From Kiritimatiellia bacterium (lineage in GTDB: Bacteria > Verrucomicrobiota > Kiritimatiellia > CAIVKH01), in the NCBI GenBank assembly GCA_023953695.1, contig JAMLJG010000009.1, positions 37,465 through 101,464 on the forward strand: a stretch of 64,000 nucleotides of DNA. The letters run 5' to 3'. This document shows positions 11,212 to 19,271 of this stretch, piece after piece. The position numbers and the translations under genes were made by a program. Numbering within the stretch: position 1 is the first letter of the stretch; each line of letters begins with the position of its first letter. Below the pieces are notes generated by a model, which saw only the letters and a program-made list of their open reading frames with translations, had not been told where the DNA came from and did no database searches.

Positions 11212-11996
11212 TCGCGCTCGAACACGTCTCTCTTGTGCGCGGCAACCGCACGCTGGTGCGGGATGCAACCTGCGCACTGCGCCCAGGCGCATTGACCGTG
11301 ATGCTCGGCGCCAATGGCGCAGGCAAAACCAGCCTCGTGCGCCTCATGAGCGGAGAATTGGAACCGAACCGCGGCCGCGTCACCTGCTCATGTAAATCCC
11401 TCGCGCAACACTCGCGCACGGCGCTCGCACGATGCCGCGCCGTCGTCTCGCAACACACCTCCACCCCGTTCGCTTTCCGCGCGCTCGACCTCGTCCTCCT
11501 CGGCCGCCTCCCCCACTCGCGCTTCCCCAGCGTCGCAGACTTCGCCATCGCGCGAGAAGCCATGGAACAAGCCGGCGTCACCGAATTTGCGGAACGAAAA
11601 GTGGACACCCTCTCCGGCGGCGAGCGACAGCGCGTACACCTCGCCCGCGCTCTCGCTCAACTTCACGAAGCGCGAAGCACCGGTCGCGGCCTGCTCCTGC
11701 TCGATGAGCCAACCGCCCACCTCGACCTCGCCCACCAACGCCACGCCCTCGACCTCGCCCGAACCATCGCCAGCGAAGGACTCACCGTCCTCGCCGTACT
11801 CCACGACGTCAACCTCGCCGCAACCTACGCAGACGAGGCCCTGCTGATGAAAGATGGATGCATTCACGCAATCGGCCCCGCGCGCGAAGTCCTCACACTC
11901 GCCCGACTGCGCGAAACACTGCGAGTCGAACTGGAAGAAATCCCGCGCGCGAACGGCCCCTCGGTCTTCGTGCCCACGCGCACAACCGCCGCCTGA
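11208..11996 (+). CDS. hmuV: Haem ABC transporter ATP-binding protein
   Basis: A 262-residue ABC ATPase. Walker A GANGAGKTS, signature LSGGERQRVHLARAL, Walker B GLLLLDEPTAHLD with the inserted loop before it typical of HmuV, and switch His in VLHDVNLAATYADE. It overlaps the hmuU stop by ATGA. Together with hmuT and hmuU it forms a complete importer. Confidence 0.92.
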   Translation: MIALEHVSLVRGNRTLVRDATCALRPGALTVMLGANGAGKTSLVRLMSGELEPNRGRVTCSCKSLAQHSRTALARCRAVVSQHTSTPFAFRALDLVLLGRLPHSRFPSVADFAIAREAMEQAGVTEFAERKVDTLSGGERQRVHLARALAQLHEARSTGRGLLLLDEPTAHLDLAHQRHALDLARTIASEGLTVLAVLHDVNLAATYADEALLMKDGCIHAIGPAREVLTLARLRETLRVELEEIPRANGPSVFVPTRTTAA

Positions 11997-12020
11997 TTCA
12001 GGCGCCGTACAGCGCCTCCG

Positions 12021-12725
12021 CTAATTCAGGTCGAACAGCAACGCCTCGACATCCGAATCCGCGCGAATCGTATACGTCCCCGCCACCTCGGAACTCGCGC
12101 CATCGCCCGCCGTCAACGCGACGCCATTCAGCGACAGCGCGCCCGCGACCAGCTGAACCCACAAGCCGCGCCCCACCGGCAAATCATGCGACGCCTCCTC
12201 GCCCGCTTGCAGACGAAGGCGATACACATTCGCGTCCTGCTGAATCGTCGCCGATCCCTCTCGACCATCGGCCGAAATCATCAACACCTTTTGCGCATCC
12301 GCCCGCTCCGGCGTCGGCTGCCACTCGGCATAGCTCGGGGGCAACCCGCGCTCGCGCGGGCGAATCCAAATCTGCAGCATGTGCGTCGCTTCCGACGAAC
12401 TCGGATTGAACTCGCTGTGCGTCACCAGCCGACCCGCGCTCATCACTTGAATCTGGCCCGGCACAATCGTCTTCTCGTGCCCCATGCTGTCGCGATGCGC
12501 CAACGCCCCGCGCACCACATAACTGAAAATCTCCATATCGCGATGCGGATGCGTAGGAAATCCGCCACCCGGCGCAATGAAATCCTCATTGATCACGCGC
12601 AGCGTGCGAAAGCCCATCTGGGCCGGGTCGTGATAGTCGCCAAACGAAAACGAATGGAGACTGCGCAACCAGTCAACATCCGTCACACCGCGCTCCGCGC
12701 TCTTTCGAATCCGAATCTCATTCAT
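12021..12725 (-). CDS. Pirin family protein
   Basis: A 234-residue bicupin. The N-terminal pirin metal motif is visible in FPTHPHRDMEIFSYVVRGALAHRDS and HSEFN, and the C-terminal pirin half follows. Bacterial pirins act as quercetinases or redox regulators, but the substrate is unknown here. ATG 12725 is preceded by GAGGAG 5 nt upstream; the longer frame is rejected. It lies 107 bp downstream of cimA, convergent with hmuV. Confidence 0.9.
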   Translation of the reverse strand: MNEIRIRKSAERGVTDVDWLRSLHSFSFGDYHDPAQMGFRTLRVINEDFIAPGGGFPTHPHRDMEIFSYVVRGALAHRDSMGHEKTIVPGQIQVMSAGRLVTHSEFNPSSSEATHMLQIWIRPRERGLPPSYAEWQPTPERADAQKVLMISADGREGSATIQQDANVYRLRLQAGEEASHDLPVGRGLWVQLVAGALSLNGVALTAGDGASSEVAGTYTIRADSDVEALLFDLN

Positions 12726-12832
12726 GCCGACTCCTCCGCCTATCATCCATAAGTCGCGCGGCGCCGAGAAACCATACGCCTCGACACCGCGCGCGGAGAC
12801 AATCGGCCGCGGCAAGGAACGCTGCGCGCGAT

Positions 12833-14416
12833 CTACTTCTTTCCGTTTTCCTCGAGGAACAGCTTGTACTCCACGCTGTCCACCAGCGCCTCCCACGACG
12901 CCTCAATGAGATTCGCGGAAACGCCCACCGTGCCCCACGATTGCTTGCCGTCCGTGGATTCGATCAACACGCGCGTCTTGGCGCCCGTGCCCTCTTCCGG
13001 ATCCAGGATGCGAACCTGATAATCCACCAGCGACACATCCTTGATCGAGGAATAGAACCGCCCCAACGCCTTGCGCAGCGCATTGTTCAGCGCGTCCACC
13101 GGACCGCCGCCTTCTCCCACCGTCAATTCGACATCGCCGTTCACCGAAAGCTTCACCGTCGCCTCGGCCAAAATCGGCTTGCCCATCTCGAACTTGTCAA
13201 CCGTCACCCGATACGAGATCAGATTGAAAAACGATTTGTGCTTCTTCAGCACCTTCTGAATCAGCAGCTTGAACGAAGCCTCCGCCGCTTCGAACGCATA
13301 GCCCTTCTTCTCCAGCCCTTCGAGCTCGCGCAGAATCTGCTTCACCTCCGCTGAGTTCTTGTCGAGATTCAACCCCATCTCCACAGCCTTCAGAAAGACG
13401 TTGCTCGCGCCAGACAATTCCGAGATCAGGATGCGGCGCTGATTGCCGACCGACTCCGGTTTGATGTGCTCGAAGCTCGACGCCAATTTGCGCACGCCGT
13501 CCACGTGCATCCCCGCCTTGTGCGCAAACGCGCTATCGCCAACGAACGCCTGGCGCGTATTCGGCCGCACATTCGCCATCTCATCCACAAACTGCGACAC
13601 CGCCTTGAGCTGCTTGAGATTCTCCGGCTGGATACACGCGTAGCCCATCTTCAACACCAGGCTCGGCACAATCGAAACCAAGTTCGCATTGCCCACGCGC
13701 TCGCCAAACCCATTGATCGTGCCCTGCACATGCCGCGCGCCCGCTGCCACAGCCGCGAGCGAGTTGGCCACACCCAACTCCGAATCGTTGTGCGTGTGAA
13801 TGCCCAGCTTCGCACCGGGAAACACCTGCTGCACATCCCGCACCACCTCCGCGATGCGCTCCGGCAGCGTGCCGCCGTTCGTATCGCACAGCACGAGCCG
13901 ATCGGCCCCCGCTTCATACGCCGCGCGCAGCGTCGAAAGCGCGTGCTCGCGACTGTCGGCGAAACCGTCGAAGAAATGCTCTGCGTCGTAGATCACCTCC
14001 CGGCCATGCTCCTTCAGGAACCGAACCGTATCCGCGATCATCGCGCGATTTTCATCCTCCGTCGTGCGCAGCACCTCCTTCACGTGCAAGCGCCAGCTCT
14101 TTCCGAAAATGGTGCAAACCGGCGTATCCGCCTCGATCAGCGCCTTGCACCCGGCATCCTCCGCAGCGCTCACATTGGCGCGGCGCGTACTGCCGAATGC
14201 GGCGATCTTCGCGTGCTTCAGCTTCTCTTTGCGAATCGCGTGAAAGAACTCCATGTCCTTCGGATTCGAAGCGGCATAACCGCCCTCGATATAGTCCACG
14301 CCGAATTCATCGAGGCGCTTCGCCACGAGAATCTTGCCGACGCCCGAAAACGAAATCCCCTCGCCCTGCGCGCCGTCGCGCAGCGTCGTGTCATAGATTT
14401 CAACGTGTGGTTTCAT
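12833..14416 (-). CDS. cimA: (R)-citramalate synthase
   Basis: A 527-residue member of the LeuA/CimA condensing enzyme family, TIGR00977-like citramalate synthase. The catalytic N-terminus is YDTTLRDGAQGEGISFS, followed by VDYIEGGYAASNPKD, metal ligands in GIHTHNDSELGVANS and GTINGFGERVGNANL. The C-terminal LeuA dimer/regulatory domain is present. It makes citramalate from pyruvate and acetyl-CoA, the threonine-independent entry to isoleucine. It is 81 bp downstream of lysC, the last biosynthetic gene of the hom run. LeuA activity is less likely given the motif spelling. Confidence 0.88.
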   Translation of the reverse strand: MKPHVEIYDTTLRDGAQGEGISFSGVGKILVAKRLDEFGVDYIEGGYAASNPKDMEFFHAIRKEKLKHAKIAAFGSTRRANVSAAEDAGCKALIEADTPVCTIFGKSWRLHVKEVLRTTEDENRAMIADTVRFLKEHGREVIYDAEHFFDGFADSREHALSTLRAAYEAGADRLVLCDTNGGTLPERIAEVVRDVQQVFPGAKLGIHTHNDSELGVANSLAAVAAGARHVQGTINGFGERVGNANLVSIVPSLVLKMGYACIQPENLKQLKAVSQFVDEMANVRPNTRQAFVGDSAFAHKAGMHVDGVRKLASSFEHIKPESVGNQRRILISELSGASNVFLKAVEMGLNLDKNSAEVKQILRELEGLEKKGYAFEAAEASFKLLIQKVLKKHKSFFNLISYRVTVDKFEMGKPILAEATVKLSVNGDVELTVGEGGGPVDALNNALRKALGRFYSSIKDVSLVDYQVRILDPEEGTGAKTRVLIESTDGKQSWGTVGVSANLIEASWEALVDSVEYKLFLEENGKK

Positions 14417-14497
14417 GTCGCCTTTCCGCAAAAATGCAAAGCCCTCGCTCGCAGGCGAAAACCGGTTCCTCGCCTGCGCCCGCAACCTTGCTCTACG

Positions 14498-15718
14498 CTA
14501 CTTCTTCTTTCCCAACTCAAACACCCTGTGCAGCACCTGCACCGCCTTGTCCGCATCCGCCTTCGCAATCACAACGGATATCTTGATCTCCGAGGTCGCG
14601 ATCATCGAGATGTTGATCTTGTGCTTCGCCAGCGCCTCAAACATCCGCGCCGCCACGCCCGAATGACTCCGCATTCCGACGCCGACAATGCTGATCTTCG
14701 CAATGTCCTCATTGGCGACAATATCCTTCGCGCCCAAATCGGACTGCATCCCCTCAACCGTGCGAACCGTCTTGGCCAAATCGCCGCGCGGCACGGTGAA
14801 CGTGATGTCCGTTTCACCCTTGTCGCTCACGTTCTGAACGATCATGTCCACGTTGATGCTCTTGCGCGCCAACTCGGTGAACATCAACCCCGCAACGCCC
14901 GGCTTGTCTTCCAACCCGCGCACCGTGACCTTGGCCTGATTTTTGTCCGACGCCACTCCGCGCACAACAATGTCTTCCATGTTTCTCACCTCTTCCCGAA
15001 CCAGTGTTCCCGGCTTCTCAACAAAACTCGACATGACTTCCAACACCACATTGTGATTCTTGGCGAACTCCACCGCGCGCGACTGCAACACCTCCGCGCC
15101 CATGCTCGCGAGCTCCAGCATCTCGTCATATGCGATCTCGTCGAGCTTCTTCGCCTCCGGCACCACGCGCGGATTCGCCGTGTACACGCCTTCCACATCC
15201 TTGAGAATCTGGCAGCGATCCGCCTTGATCGCCGCCGCCAGCGCCACGGCAGTCGTATCCGACCCGCCGCGCCCCAACGTCGCAATGTCCTCCTCCGGAT
15301 TGAGGCCCTGGAACCCCGCCACCACGACGACGCGATTCTTCTTTAATTGCGCCAGCAAGCGCTTGGGCTTCAGCGCGCGAATCTTTGCCTTCGTGTGCAC
15401 GCTATCGGTGAAGATGCCCGCCTGCGGCCCCGTCAACGACACCGCATCCGCGCCGAGCTGATGCAGCGCCATCGTGAGAATCGCCGACGAGATCTGCTCG
15501 CCGGTCGCCATCAACGCATCCATTTCGCGCTCGTTCGGCTCCGGATTGATCTTCTTGGCCAGATCAATCAAGTCATCCGTCGTGTCGCCCATGGCGCTCA
15601 CCACCACCACCACCTGATTCCCCGCATCGCGCGTCTTCAAAATACGCTGCGCGACGCGACGCATACACTCCACATCGGCGACGGAACTGCCGCCGTATTT
15701 CTGAACAATCACACCCAT
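14498..15718 (-). CDS. lysC: Aspartate kinase
   Basis: A 406-residue monofunctional aspartokinase, first step to Lys/Thr/Met. N-terminal kinase motif QKYGGSSVADVE and the DTTAVALAAAI block are present, with two C-terminal ACT domains (KVTVRGLEDKPGVAGLMF and ISIVGVGMRSHSGVAARMF). Two in-frame ATGs exist. 15724 overlaps the upstream stop by ATGA, while 15718 has GGAG 7 nt upstream and is preferred. It lies between the apgM-like gene and cimA. Confidence 0.95.
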   Translation of the reverse strand: MGVIVQKYGGSSVADVECMRRVAQRILKTRDAGNQVVVVVSAMGDTTDDLIDLAKKINPEPNEREMDALMATGEQISSAILTMALHQLGADAVSLTGPQAGIFTDSVHTKAKIRALKPKRLLAQLKKNRVVVVAGFQGLNPEEDIATLGRGGSDTTAVALAAAIKADRCQILKDVEGVYTANPRVVPEAKKLDEIAYDEMLELASMGAEVLQSRAVEFAKNHNVVLEVMSSFVEKPGTLVREEVRNMEDIVVRGVASDKNQAKVTVRGLEDKPGVAGLMFTELARKSINVDMIVQNVSDKGETDITFTVPRGDLAKTVRTVEGMQSDLGAKDIVANEDIAKISIVGVGMRSHSGVAARMFEALAKHKINISMIATSEIKISVVIAKADADKAVQVLHRVFELGKKK

Positions 15719-15720
15719 CG

Positions 15721-16893
15721 TCATTCTCCAATCAACAATCCAGCCACTTCATCAGCCGAAACACCTGCCAACCGACCCGCCTTGCACGACGGTTCGTCCC
15801 AGTGCAACACCGAGTCGGGATCCATGTGCGAGCCCCACACCGCCACCAACTGCGGCGCGCGTCGCCCGCCCTCCTCCGGCGCCGCCGACTCCACGCTCAC
15901 CAACGCCAAGCGCCGATCCTTCGTCCACTTGAACGCCTCCAGCAACGGCTGCGTCAGCAAGACATCCATGCGCTCCAGTAGACGGACCCGTTCGCGAGCC
16001 GGGCCGCGGCGCAACTCCGGCGGCGCCTCGACATATACCACAATCCGATCAAACTCCTTGAACCAGCGGCGCAGCCGCTCGTCGTCCATCACCTCGGAGG
16101 GATGCTGCGCCGCCCACGGATCCAATAGCGGCTCCACCTCAAAGCCCAACGCGGCGCCCAACCCCGCCGCCATCGCGCTCTGCGTCAACACCAGCCCGCG
16201 CAGGGAAGGATCCCCATGCAGCCGCGCGAGAGAACCGCCGCCCCACAACCAAAGCGCACTCGCCGGATTCTCCCCCAAATCCACGCGCACATCGTTGATC
16301 GTCTGCCGCGCAAATGCCTGCGCGGACTTTTCCAACACCTCGCGAAACAGCTCCCAGCTGTGGCCCGAGGGCAAACTCGAAATATCCTCGCCCTCCAACA
16401 ACCACGGCGCCTGCGCCGAGCGAGATTTTCCATGGTCTTCGCGCACCAGAACCACCGTGCGCCCCGGCGCGCTGGCGATGAACCGAACCCGCGCCGGATC
16501 GAACAGCGTCTGCACTTCCCGCGCCAACTGCTCCGTCTCCTGCAGCGTCAAACGCGCCAACTGCCCATCGCGCAGCAACCCATCGTCCAGCGTCACCAGA
16601 TCCCCGCGAAACGCATAGGCATGGCCCGACACGTCAACGCCCAGCGCCACGGCCTCCAGCGGCCCTCGCGCCGCGAGCGCCGCGCTTGCGGGCGGCAACC
16701 CGCACAGCGTCGCCAACCGCGTCTCCGCTGTCGGCAACGCGCGCCCGGGCGGTTTGCCCAGCACGCCGCCCCAACCCTCCGCGACAATACGCGTCGCCGC
16801 CGGACAGCGCGCGATCTCCAATGGAGTCCGCCCGTCCAGCTCCGCCTGCGGAAGCCCCGCTGCGTCTTCAAAAACTAGAACAACCGATTTCAT
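15721..16893 (-). CDS. ApgM-like alkaline-phosphatase-superfamily protein (possible homoserine-kinase analogue, degenerate)
   Basis: A 390-residue relative of archaeal-type 2,3-bisphosphoglycerate-independent phosphoglycerate mutase. The family opening (here VVLVFEDAAGLPQAELDGRTPLE), the ARGPLEAVALGVDV block and the C-terminal DEPSCKAGRLAGVSADE block are clear. The expected GSDxAx metal/nucleophile Ser motif is PTAETRL, and the late GDHxTP motif is absent (VSVESAAPEE). In other bacteria ApgM relatives beside hom are predicted homoserine-kinase analogues. Position between hom and lysC fits that, but the lost metal ligands argue for altered or no catalysis. Hom ends 30 bp upstream. Confidence 0.7.
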   Translation of the reverse strand: MKSVVLVFEDAAGLPQAELDGRTPLEIARCPAATRIVAEGWGGVLGKPPGRALPTAETRLATLCGLPPASAALAARGPLEAVALGVDVSGHAYAFRGDLVTLDDGLLRDGQLARLTLQETEQLAREVQTLFDPARVRFIASAPGRTVVLVREDHGKSRSAQAPWLLEGEDISSLPSGHSWELFREVLEKSAQAFARQTINDVRVDLGENPASALWLWGGGSLARLHGDPSLRGLVLTQSAMAAGLGAALGFEVEPLLDPWAAQHPSEVMDDERLRRWFKEFDRIVVYVEAPPELRRGPARERVRLLERMDVLLTQPLLEAFKWTKDRRLALVSVESAAPEEGGRRAPQLVAVWGSHMDPDSVLHWDEPSCKAGRLAGVSADEVAGLLIGE

Positions 16894-16923
16894 TCACCGC
16901 GCGCTACCGCGCGCGCCTTCCTC

Positions 16924-18222
16924 TCAATCAAAATCTTCGATCCGCAAACGCACGGTCGGCGCGCCAATCACATCCAACCGATCAATCTCTTCCAATGCCG
17001 CCGAAAAACTCTTCTCCACCGCGCGATGCGTCAACACGATCACCGGCACATGCCCACCGCGCCGCACTTCCTTTTGCATCATCGAAGCAATGCTGATCCC
17101 GTGCCGCCCGAGAATCGTCGCCACCCGCGCCAACGCGCCCGGCTGATCCATCAGCGCCAACCGCAAATAGTACCGACTCGCAACCTCCTGCACCGGCACC
17201 AACGCCAACGCCGCACCCGAAGGCGGCAACACCGGCAACCCGCCCTTCTCGCCCCGCGCCAAGCGCGATGCGACATCCGCAATGTCCGCAATCACCGCGC
17301 TCGCGGTCGGCAGCCGACCGGCGCCGCGACCATAATACAGGGTATCGCCCGAAATGTCGCCTCGCACCAACACCGCATTGAAAACGCTATCCACCGACGC
17401 CAGCATGTGCTCGCGCGGCAACAAAGTCGGCTGCACCCGAACACTCACCCCCGCCTCCGAGTGCTTGATCAGCGCCAGCAGCTTAATCCGATAGCCCAGC
17501 TCCGCCGCGTTCCGAATCTCATCCGTCGCCAGCCCGCGAATCCCCTCCACGTGCAGCGCCTTCATCGGAACCGCAAATCCATACGCCAGCGAGGCCAACA
17601 GCGCCGCCTTGTGCGCCGTATCCAGCCCGTCAATGTCCAGACTCGGCTCCGCCTCCGCATAACCGGCCGCCTGCGCCGCCTTCAAGACTTCGTCGAACGG
17701 AAGCCCCTCCTGCTCCATCCGCGTCAGGATATAGTTGCACGTTCCATTGAGGATGCCATAGACCTCTTCAATGTGATTGGCGACCAAGCCCTCGCGCAGC
17801 GCCTTGATAATCGGAATGCCTCCGGCCACGCTCGCTTCAAACGCCAGCGTCGCATCTTTCTGCGCCGCCAGGCCAAAAAGCTCCGCGCCAAATTCCGCCA
17901 GCATCTTCTTGTTCGCCGTCACCACCGGTTTCCCCAGCTCCAGCGCGCGCGTCACCAAATCCCGCGCAATGCCCACCCCGCCAATCAACTCCACAATCAC
18001 ATCCACGCGCGGATCCTCGACGACCGCCCGCGCATCCCGCGTCAATATCGCCTTGTCCACCTTCACCCCGCGATCGCGATCCAAATCCAAGTCCGCAATC
18101 CAGCGAAGAACGGGCTTTGCCCCCACTCGACGCGCCAATAGATCCGCATTGCGCTGAAGCCCTTCCACCACCCCCGCGCCAACGGTGCCGAATCCCAACA
18201 AACCAACGCCAATTTCCTTCAT
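16924..18222 (-). CDS. hom: Homoserine dehydrogenase
   Basis: A 432-residue NAD(P)-dependent enzyme converting aspartate semialdehyde to homoserine. The Rossmann start is GLLGFGTVGAGVVEGL. The catalytic domain includes GILNGTCNYILTRME and AQAAGYAEAEPSLDIDG, and a C-terminal ACT domain begins near YYLRLALMDQPGALARV. GGAG lies 6 nt before the ATG. First structural gene of hom, apgM-like, lysC, cimA, directly downstream of a leader peptide and attenuator. Confidence 0.96.
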   Translation of the reverse strand: MKEIGVGLLGFGTVGAGVVEGLQRNADLLARRVGAKPVLRWIADLDLDRDRGVKVDKAILTRDARAVVEDPRVDVIVELIGGVGIARDLVTRALELGKPVVTANKKMLAEFGAELFGLAAQKDATLAFEASVAGGIPIIKALREGLVANHIEEVYGILNGTCNYILTRMEQEGLPFDEVLKAAQAAGYAEAEPSLDIDGLDTAHKAALLASLAYGFAVPMKALHVEGIRGLATDEIRNAAELGYRIKLLALIKHSEAGVSVRVQPTLLPREHMLASVDSVFNAVLVRGDISGDTLYYGRGAGRLPTASAVIADIADVASRLARGEKGGLPVLPPSGAALALVPVQEVASRYYLRLALMDQPGALARVATILGRHGISIASMMQKEVRRGGHVPVIVLTHRAVEKSFSAALEEIDRLDVIGAPTVRLRIEDFD

Positions 18223-18291
18223 ATCCTCTCCACGCTCTTCGCCTTCGCTAGAAACCCCGCGACTCTGCCCATTACCACCCTGTCACGCCAC

Positions 18292-18318
18292 AAAAAAACC
18301 CCTCGCTTCCGAGGGGTT
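18292..18318 (-). terminator. Attenuator terminator of the hom operon
   Basis: Read on the minus strand: stem AACCCCTCG / CGAGGGGTT (18318-18310 with 18305-18297), 4-nt loop, then seven T (18298-18292). It lies between the leader peptide stop (18348) and hom (18222), the position expected for transcription attenuation. Confidence 0.85.
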
Positions 18319-18350
18319 CGTGCAAAACGGTTACAACCGCGAGCCCCTCA
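18310..18350 (-). promoter_or_regulatory. Candidate antiterminator of the hom attenuator
   Basis: The leader stop codon region reads TGAGGGG (18350-18344). Its GAGGGG can pair with CCCCTC, the 5' arm of the terminator (18316-18311), enclosing a small CGGTT/AACCG hairpin. The two structures are mutually exclusive. A ribosome at the leader stop would cover GAGGGG and allow termination, while one stalled upstream would leave it free. Inferred by hand pairing only. Confidence 0.6.
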
Positions 18351-18404
18351 AAAGCCTCCCGTCGTCGTAATCGCAATCGTAATAATGGAAACAAATCGCT
18401 TCAT
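18348..18404 (-). CDS. thrL: thr-type operon leader peptide (Thr/Ile-rich)
   Basis: An 18-residue ORF, MKRFVSIITIAITTTGGF, 125 bp upstream of hom. Eight of 18 codons are Ile or Thr (four ATT, four ACG), closely resembling the E. coli thrL peptide in design. It is followed by an overlapping antiterminator and a rho-independent terminator. Together they suggest that charged tRNA-Thr and tRNA-Ile levels control the hom operon by ribosome-mediated attenuation. No strong Shine-Dalgarno is seen. Confidence 0.8.
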   Translation of the reverse strand: MKRFVSIITIAITTTGGF

Positions 18405-18413
18405 GGAAATCCG

Positions 18414-18442
18414 ACACTACCCCCCACACCGCCGTAAAACAA
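18414..18442 (-). promoter_or_regulatory. Possible promoter of the hom operon
   Basis: Minus strand TTGTTT (18442-18437), 17-bp spacer, TAGTGT (18419-18414). Both boxes are weak (3/6 matches) but the spacing is ideal and it lies between the yceI terminator and the leader ORF. If used, the leader transcript would start only a few nucleotides before its ATG. Confidence 0.35.
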
Positions 18443-18471
18443 GCCCTTTCCTCGCCCTCGCACCCAAACAA

Positions 18472-18499
18472 AACGGGGCCGGCGCAAGCCGACCCCGTT
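18472..18499 (-). terminator. Rho-independent terminator of yceI
   Basis: Minus strand stem AACGGGGTCGGC, loop TTGC, GCCGGCCCCGTT (12 pairs with one G-U) followed by TTGTTTG. It is 20 bp after the yceI stop and separates it from the hom operon. Confidence 0.8.
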
Positions 18500-18519
18500 C
18501 TCTTTCGCACTCGAAACGC

Positions 18520-19182
18520 TTAGTCCGCTGCTTCCGCGGACTCCGCCGCAGGTGCATCCGTCGCGGCATCCGCCGATGCGGCCTCTTCCGCCGCAGGTTG
18601 CGCCGCTTGCTTCACGCCCTCAACGGTGATTTCAAGCTTCACATTGTCGCTGACCACCAGGCCGCCGCTGTCGAGCGTCTGGCTCCACGAAACGCCCCAA
18701 TCCTGACGGTTGATCGTCGCCGAGGCATCAATCCCAACGCGCGGGTTCCCCCACGGATCCGTGATCGGCCCCGTAACGCTGGCCTTCAACGCGATCTCTT
18801 TGGTGACGCCCCTCATGGTCAAATCGCCATAGAGAGTCAGATCATCGCCATTCTTCTCGGCGCGCGTCCCCTTGAACGTGATCGTGGGATATTTCTCCGC
18901 ATCGAAAAAGTCCGGTGAACGAAGGTGCGCATTCCGGTCTGCAACGCGGGTGTCAATGCTGGCCGTCTGCACCGTCACATCGGCCGAAAAGGCGGCCGGA
19001 TCATCCGGGTTATAGTTGAACGTCCCGCTGAACTCGCCAAAATCTCCGCGCACAGTAGAGATGACGAGATGCCGCACTGCAAACCCGATTTCCGTGTGCT
19101 TCGGATCAATTTGATAGGTGTCAGCCGTGGCAATGGACGCCGCCATGCCGAGGCCCAATGTCGCCGTTAGTACTCTACGCAT
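18520..19182 (-). CDS. YceI family periplasmic protein
   Basis: A 220-residue secreted YceI-domain (lipocalin-like, isoprenoid-binding) protein. Signal peptide MRRVLTATLGLGMAASIATA, then TYQIDPKHTEIGFAVRHLVISTVRGDFGEFSG, which is diagnostic. The C-terminus carries an Ala/Glu-rich low-complexity tail of ~30 residues not part of the domain. ATG 19182 has AAGGAG 8 nt upstream. Single-gene unit with its own terminator. Confidence 0.92.
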   Translation of the reverse strand: MRRVLTATLGLGMAASIATADTYQIDPKHTEIGFAVRHLVISTVRGDFGEFSGTFNYNPDDPAAFSADVTVQTASIDTRVADRNAHLRSPDFFDAEKYPTITFKGTRAEKNGDDLTLYGDLTMRGVTKEIALKASVTGPITDPWGNPRVGIDASATINRQDWGVSWSQTLDSGGLVVSDNVKLEITVEGVKQAAQPAAEEAASADAATDAPAAESAEAAD

Positions 19183-19271
19183 CTTCTTTCTCCTTTTAGA
19201 TTCATTCACTCCCGGACAAACGCTATCCGGAATGTTCAAGTCAGTCGCGCACAGGGCGCATTCCTTACACC

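Noticed and set aside
12000..12030. Bidirectional terminator between hmuV and pirin (GGCGC/GCGCC)
   Set aside because: Five-bp stem without a T tract on either side; too weak to list.
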